Shown here piece after piece: positions 6,501-6,651 of a DNA stretch of 6,651 nt. The notes beneath the pieces were generated by a model. That model was not told where the DNA came from, did no database searches, and was given only the letters and a program-made list of their open reading frames with translations. How positions within the stretch are numbered: the stretch's first letter is position 1; each line of letters opens with the position of its first letter. Origin of the DNA: Kiritimatiellia bacterium (GTDB lineage Bacteria; Verrucomicrobiota; Kiritimatiellia; UBA8416; JAIOPI01); contig JAPKCZ010000111.1 in assembly GCA_028822745.1 (NCBI GenBank), forward strand, positions 1-6,651, given 5' to 3'. Made by a program: the position numbers and the translations under genes.

Positions 6501-6651
6501 GCGTCCAGGACTCGAGAGGAATGGCGTTCTCGAGCGGCGCGATAAGCGAAAACACAGAATGGTCCGTGCCGGCGTTGAAACGCAGGATGGCACGGCGATC
6601 AGCGTCCAGCCCCAAGAAGTACTGGTCGACACCAGCTTCGACCTGGCGGTT
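1..6651 (-). CDS. Giant multidomain LamG / calcium-loop repeat / VWA protein, internal fragment open at both ends
   Basis: The minus-strand frame with codons aligned to positions 1-3, 4-6 and so on runs through all 2217 codons without a stop. I translated every line and found no tta, cta or tca in the corresponding plus-strand codons. No start, ribosome binding site, signal peptide, membrane anchor or stop is present, so the true protein is larger than 2217 residues. The product contains six LamG-like jellyroll domains (first and last partial), one VWA domain with motif DTSGSMS at residues 986-992, and five clusters of Asp-rich 12-residue calcium loops (DTDGDG, DTDDDG types). Aspartate is very abundant and cysteine occurs only at residues 1057-1058, which suits a secreted or surface protein stabilised by calcium rather than disulfides. 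From family knowledge, LamG, VWA and TSP3-like repeats act in adhesion and ligand binding. The exact role, export route and ligand are not shown. Coding status is certain; function is inferred. Confidence 0.96.
604..912 (-). repeat. Calcium-loop cluster E (four loops plus one decayed)
   Basis: Residues 1914-2016. Loops: 1918-1929 (DSDGDGLPDWWE), 1944-1955 (DTDNDGINNLYE), 1978-1989 (DSDGDQLVNQQE) and 2000-2011 (DTDDDGLTDYEE). The third position, 1966-1977 (RSFGDTILDGVR), keeps the LDGV ending of its counterparts but has lost the acidic residues at positions 1, 3 and 12. The first loop and following AFFGN match cluster A (DWWELRYFGD). The DGLPDWWE form is common in Verrucomicrobiota-type surface proteins. 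Confidence 0.88.
913..1179 (-). other. Post-LamG segment 5 with YYRFDD motif
   Basis: Residues 1825-1913. A helical linker (SAQTQSDLARRARQIQ) precedes LVGYYRFDDFTSFNLASP at 1847-1864. HGQVQDFSLATTGW at 1875-1888 is close to WGQVHDFSDLFPQDW of module 1, showing that the similarity between segments extends past YYRFDD. A Val/Thr-rich stretch then leads to calcium cluster E. The segment has no recognised family. Confidence 0.72.
1180..1650 (-). other. LamG-like jellyroll domain 5 (complete, most canonical copy)
   Basis: Residues 1668-1824. Landmarks: ALSLDGTGYVALRPHSRF, NSWSVEAWVNLAEGSDGGIVLKR, SNYELGISSNLTPYVRS, ENWYHIAGVYD, ALKLYVDGILRSEV, and RIGEGFEGLIDEVRIWN. Each conserved LamGL landmark is present, including a W-H-AG-YD strand followed by the YVDG turn and the GEGF-EG-IDEVRIWN ending. 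Length is about 157 residues, normal for the family. Confidence 0.92.
1687..1986 (-). repeat. Calcium-loop cluster D (five loops)
   Basis: Residues 1556-1655. Loops: 1560-1571 (DIDTDGMADWFK, Lys at position 12), 1586-1597 (DSDLDDLSNLSE), 1608-1619 (DTDGDGILDGFE), 1620-1631 (DLDGDGLINSLE) and 1642-1653 (DTDDDGVSDFDE). Loops 3 and 4 abut as in cluster A. In this cluster the third loop retains all acidic ligands, unlike clusters B and E, so it is a useful reference for the ancestral five-loop pattern. Confidence 0.88.
1987..2268 (-). other. Post-LamG segment 4 with YYRFDD motif
   Basis: Residues 1462-1555. A short linker (TRTESQIHDNRDVLVQ) resembling the helix after other LamG copies precedes LTGYYRFDDAGESIEDFAW at 1484-1502. 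A Tyr-rich stretch (DELITYEGYHYVVSS) and a Pro/Ser/Val linker (VVLPAAPSPILQG) lead to calcium cluster D. The linker before YYRFDD is short, as in modules 2 and 5. Function unknown. Confidence 0.72.
2269..2745 (-). other. LamG-like jellyroll domain 4 (complete)
   Basis: Residues 1303-1461. Landmarks: ALDLGLASALSIPM opening, LTVEAWINPATPVESGAI, HYELGLQVNVPYVKF, GEWAHVAVMLDVDD, and the closing TFAAGTLVDEIRVWEVTR. The region 1402-1425 (SMLMMVSQGLLFHQKRLGF) replaces the usual LYVDGxL strand and is unusually rich in Met. Otherwise the copy is a typical Laminin_G_3/LamGL domain. Confidence 0.88.
2800..2916 (-). repeat. Calcium-loop cluster C (short, two loops)
   Basis: Residues 1246-1284. Two loops: 1247-1258 (DTDNDGATNNLE) and 1269-1280 (DTDDDGISDVDE). 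They correspond by sequence to the second and last loops of the longer clusters; DTDNDG matches loop 2 of cluster E and DTDDDG the last loop of every cluster. The middle and first loops are absent, so this cluster is a shortened version, about 39 residues against about 100 elsewhere. Confidence 0.87.
2917..3111 (-). other. Post-LamG segment 3, diverged YYRFDD element after the VWA domain
   Basis: Residues 1181-1245. After the VWA domain comes SEFMMWDGGTSIEDTRIAHAW, which aligns with YYRFDDAGESIEDFAW of module 4 (shared D, G, SIED). It then runs on through DNQWLKAG, comparable to KNRWVNSG of module 1, and ends at a calcium loop. I therefore read it as the module-3 copy of the post-LamG segment, displaced from LamG3 by the VWA domain. 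The aromatic YYRF core is lost, so the match rests on moderate similarity. Confidence 0.55.
3112..3726 (-). other. von Willebrand factor A (VWA) domain with intact MIDAS motif
   Basis: Residues 976-1180. The first strand and metal site read ADIVFILDTSGSMSGAIAD, with D986, S988 and S990 as the DxSxS ligands. T1064 in AGTAASFYSLL is a plausible third-loop Thr, and FILITDEN with D1093 matches the fourth-strand TD motif. The later strand VTFYGVAQIF and the ILEYAEDTGGARFEL segment fit the last part of the Rossmann-like fold, ending in a helix near 1168-1177. Between them lies a 12-residue calcium loop (1139-1150) not usual for VWA. Two adjacent cysteines sit at 1057-1058. VWA domains with this site bind protein ligands through Mg2+ or Mn2+; the partner here is unknown. 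The domain lies between LamG3 and its post-LamG segment. Confidence 0.93.
3781..4287 (-). other. LamG-like jellyroll domain 3 (complete)
   Basis: Residues 789-957. Landmarks: FGGLTVGSGEYVTLP opening, KDWTIGLWINPAAG, VTYELGLNYDG, PGVPYVRY, TNWTHLAGQLD, TLSLFVNGRL, and RLGDGFEGLIAEARVG at the end. The closing DEVRIWN of other copies is replaced by AEARVGTGR, and the chain then runs through MTDLEVYNLYELFGTR straight into the VWA domain. The fold assignment is secure; the altered last strand may reflect adaptation to the neighbouring VWA domain. Confidence 0.87.
4324..4647 (-). repeat. Calcium-loop cluster B (five loops plus one decayed)
   Basis: Residues 669-776. Loops at 670-681 (DMDLDGLPDAFE), 694-705 (DTDGDDIPDAFE), 706-717 (DADDDGLNDYYE), 741-752 (SIDGDGVSNLDE) and 763-774 (DTDDDGFDDLTE). 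A sixth, at 728-739 (ITFNDGINDADR), has lost acidic residues at positions 1, 3 and 12. Compared with clusters A, D and E there is one extra loop, and the first two share the ending PDAFED, which points to a local duplication. YLTGLNP after the third loop matches FLAGLSP and YLAGLNP in clusters A and E. Confidence 0.88.
4648..4860 (-). other. Post-LamG segment 2 with YYRFDD motif
   Basis: Residues 598-668. A short amphipathic helix-like linker (LSDIEMAADEF) leads to LAYYRFDDGGDDVEDFAQ at 620-637, then an Ala/Leu-rich stretch before calcium cluster B. Here the distance from the LamG end (WNK) to YYRFDD is only about 25 residues, which serves as the uninterrupted reference for modules 1 and 3. 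Function unknown. Confidence 0.72.
4861..5352 (-). other. LamG-like jellyroll domain 2 (complete)
   Basis: Residues 434-597. Landmarks in order: YFARSLDLSL opening strand, PYRFDRSGLDWTVELRAQ (the WTVE strand of the family), GTYQFDLGLNGGAPYLRV, DDWHRIAARWE, KLTFWIDAMIF, and the closing RIGADLTDGYIDEVKIWNK. The length, about 164 residues, is typical of Laminin_G_3/LamGL domains. It is among the more diverged copies in the window, for instance LRAQM in place of EAWVNP. Confidence 0.87.
5425..5730 (-). repeat. Calcium-loop cluster A (TSP3-like, five loops)
   Basis: Residues 308-409. Five 12-residue loops fit DxDxDGxxDxxE: 310-321 (DTDGDNIADWWE), 341-352 (DYDEDGLTDLFE), 363-374 (DTNNDGTLDGVE), 375-386 (DLDGDGLVNNQE) and 397-408 (DTDDDGVNDLAE). 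Loops 3 and 4 abut with no spacer. The FLAGLSP stretch after loop 2 and the TNP turn before loop 5 recur in other clusters. Positions 1, 3, 5, 9 and 12 are the expected Ca2+ ligands in thrombospondin type 3 and EF-like loops. The cluster probably acts as a calcium-stiffened spacer between LamG domains. Confidence 0.88.
5731..5943 (-). other. Post-LamG segment 1 with YYRFDD motif
   Basis: Residues 237-307. It carries AYYRFDDGTHTIG at 244-256, then an aromatic stretch (HDFSDLFPQDWKNRWVN) and a turn into the first calcium loop. The YYRFDD motif recurs in modules 2, 4 and 5 always between LamG and the calcium cluster, so it is a conserved module element and not random linker. It may form part of the LamG edge or a small domain of its own; its function is unknown. 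Confidence 0.7.
5944..6327 (-). other. Beta-rich insert between LamG1 and its YYRFDD segment, unrecognised domain
   Basis: Residues 109-236. The stretch is rich in Ser, Thr, Ala and aromatic residues with alternating hydrophobic pattern (AAGEYQLTYVSGTWEDSF, AAFTFSGASFVAYIP) and lacks Asp loops, which suggests a small beta-sandwich. The ending, ASEVEALLDP, resembles the short helical linker seen after other LamG copies. In modules 2, 4 and 5 the distance from the LamG end to YYRFDD is about 25 residues; here it is about 136. I do not recognise the family. It could be a degenerate Ig-like or carbohydrate-binding fold, or simply an expanded linker. Confidence 0.6.
6328..6651 (-). other. LamG-like jellyroll domain 1 (N-terminal part outside window)
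   Basis: Residues 1-108. The segment aligns with the second half of the other LamG copies: an EAGVDQYFLGL stretch (compare DAGSNYELGI in copy 5), then LESWTHIMGSFN (compare ENWYHIAGVYD), ELHVNGARVAW, RVGEGFVGQMDEVQIWN. The closing GEGF-G-DEV-IWN signature is the family hallmark of Laminin_G_3/LamGL domains. Compared with copies 4 and 5, about 45-50 residues of the N-terminal part are missing because the window ends here. A sugar- or protein-binding jellyroll role is known for the fold, but no ligand can be read from the sequence. Confidence 0.85.

Noticed and set aside
1..6651. Possible promoter, terminator, tRNA or start site within the window.
   Set aside because: The entire window is continuous coding sequence with domain content from edge to edge. 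No ATG or GTG in the main frame is preceded by a domain gap that would suggest a start.

Overview
The whole window lies inside one very large protein-coding gene on the minus strand. Read on that strand in the frame whose codons start at positions 6651, 6648 and so on down to 3, all 2217 codons are sense codons. Neither the start nor the stop codon is in the window, so both ends of the protein are missing. Residues are numbered here from the right edge: residue 1 is at 6649-6651 and residue 2217 at 1-3.

The encoded product is a modular, acidic, almost cysteine-free and presumably extracellular or surface protein. It is built from about five repeats of a roughly 365-375 residue (1.1 kb) module. 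Each module has three parts: a LamG-like jellyroll domain (the concanavalin A-like 'Laminin_G_3/LamGL' type); a post-LamG segment usually carrying the motif YYRFDD; and a cluster of 12-residue Asp-rich calcium loops of the form DxDxDGxxDxxE (thrombospondin type 3-like). From N- to C-terminus the order is: LamG1 (partial), beta-rich insert, YYRFDD segment 1, Ca cluster A, LamG2, YYRFDD segment 2, Ca cluster B, LamG3, von Willebrand factor A (VWA) domain with an intact DxSxS motif, segment 3 (diverged motif), short Ca cluster C, LamG4, YYRFDD segment 4, Ca cluster D, LamG5, YYRFDD segment 5, Ca cluster E, LamG6 (cut by the left edge).

The most interesting point is architectural. In modules 2, 4 and 5 the LamG domain and the YYRFDD motif are joined by about 25 residues. 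In module 1 the same junction holds a roughly 115-130 residue beta-rich domain, and in module 3 it holds a complete VWA domain. The junction looks like a slot into which other domains have been placed. The VWA domain itself contains a calcium loop matching the consensus of the flanking repeats. The only two cysteines in the 2217 residues are adjacent and lie in this VWA domain.

Giant LamG/TSP3-like proteins with 'DGLPDWWE' loops are common in the Planctomycetes-Verrucomicrobia-Chlamydiae group (Verrucomicrobiota, Kiritimatiellota, Lentisphaerota) and in some marine metagenome bacteria. I infer such an origin from style alone. The likely role is calcium-stabilised adhesion or carbohydrate/protein binding at the cell surface, but nothing in the window fixes a ligand. 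I see no RNA gene, mobile element, CRISPR array, promoter or terminator, and no intergenic DNA.
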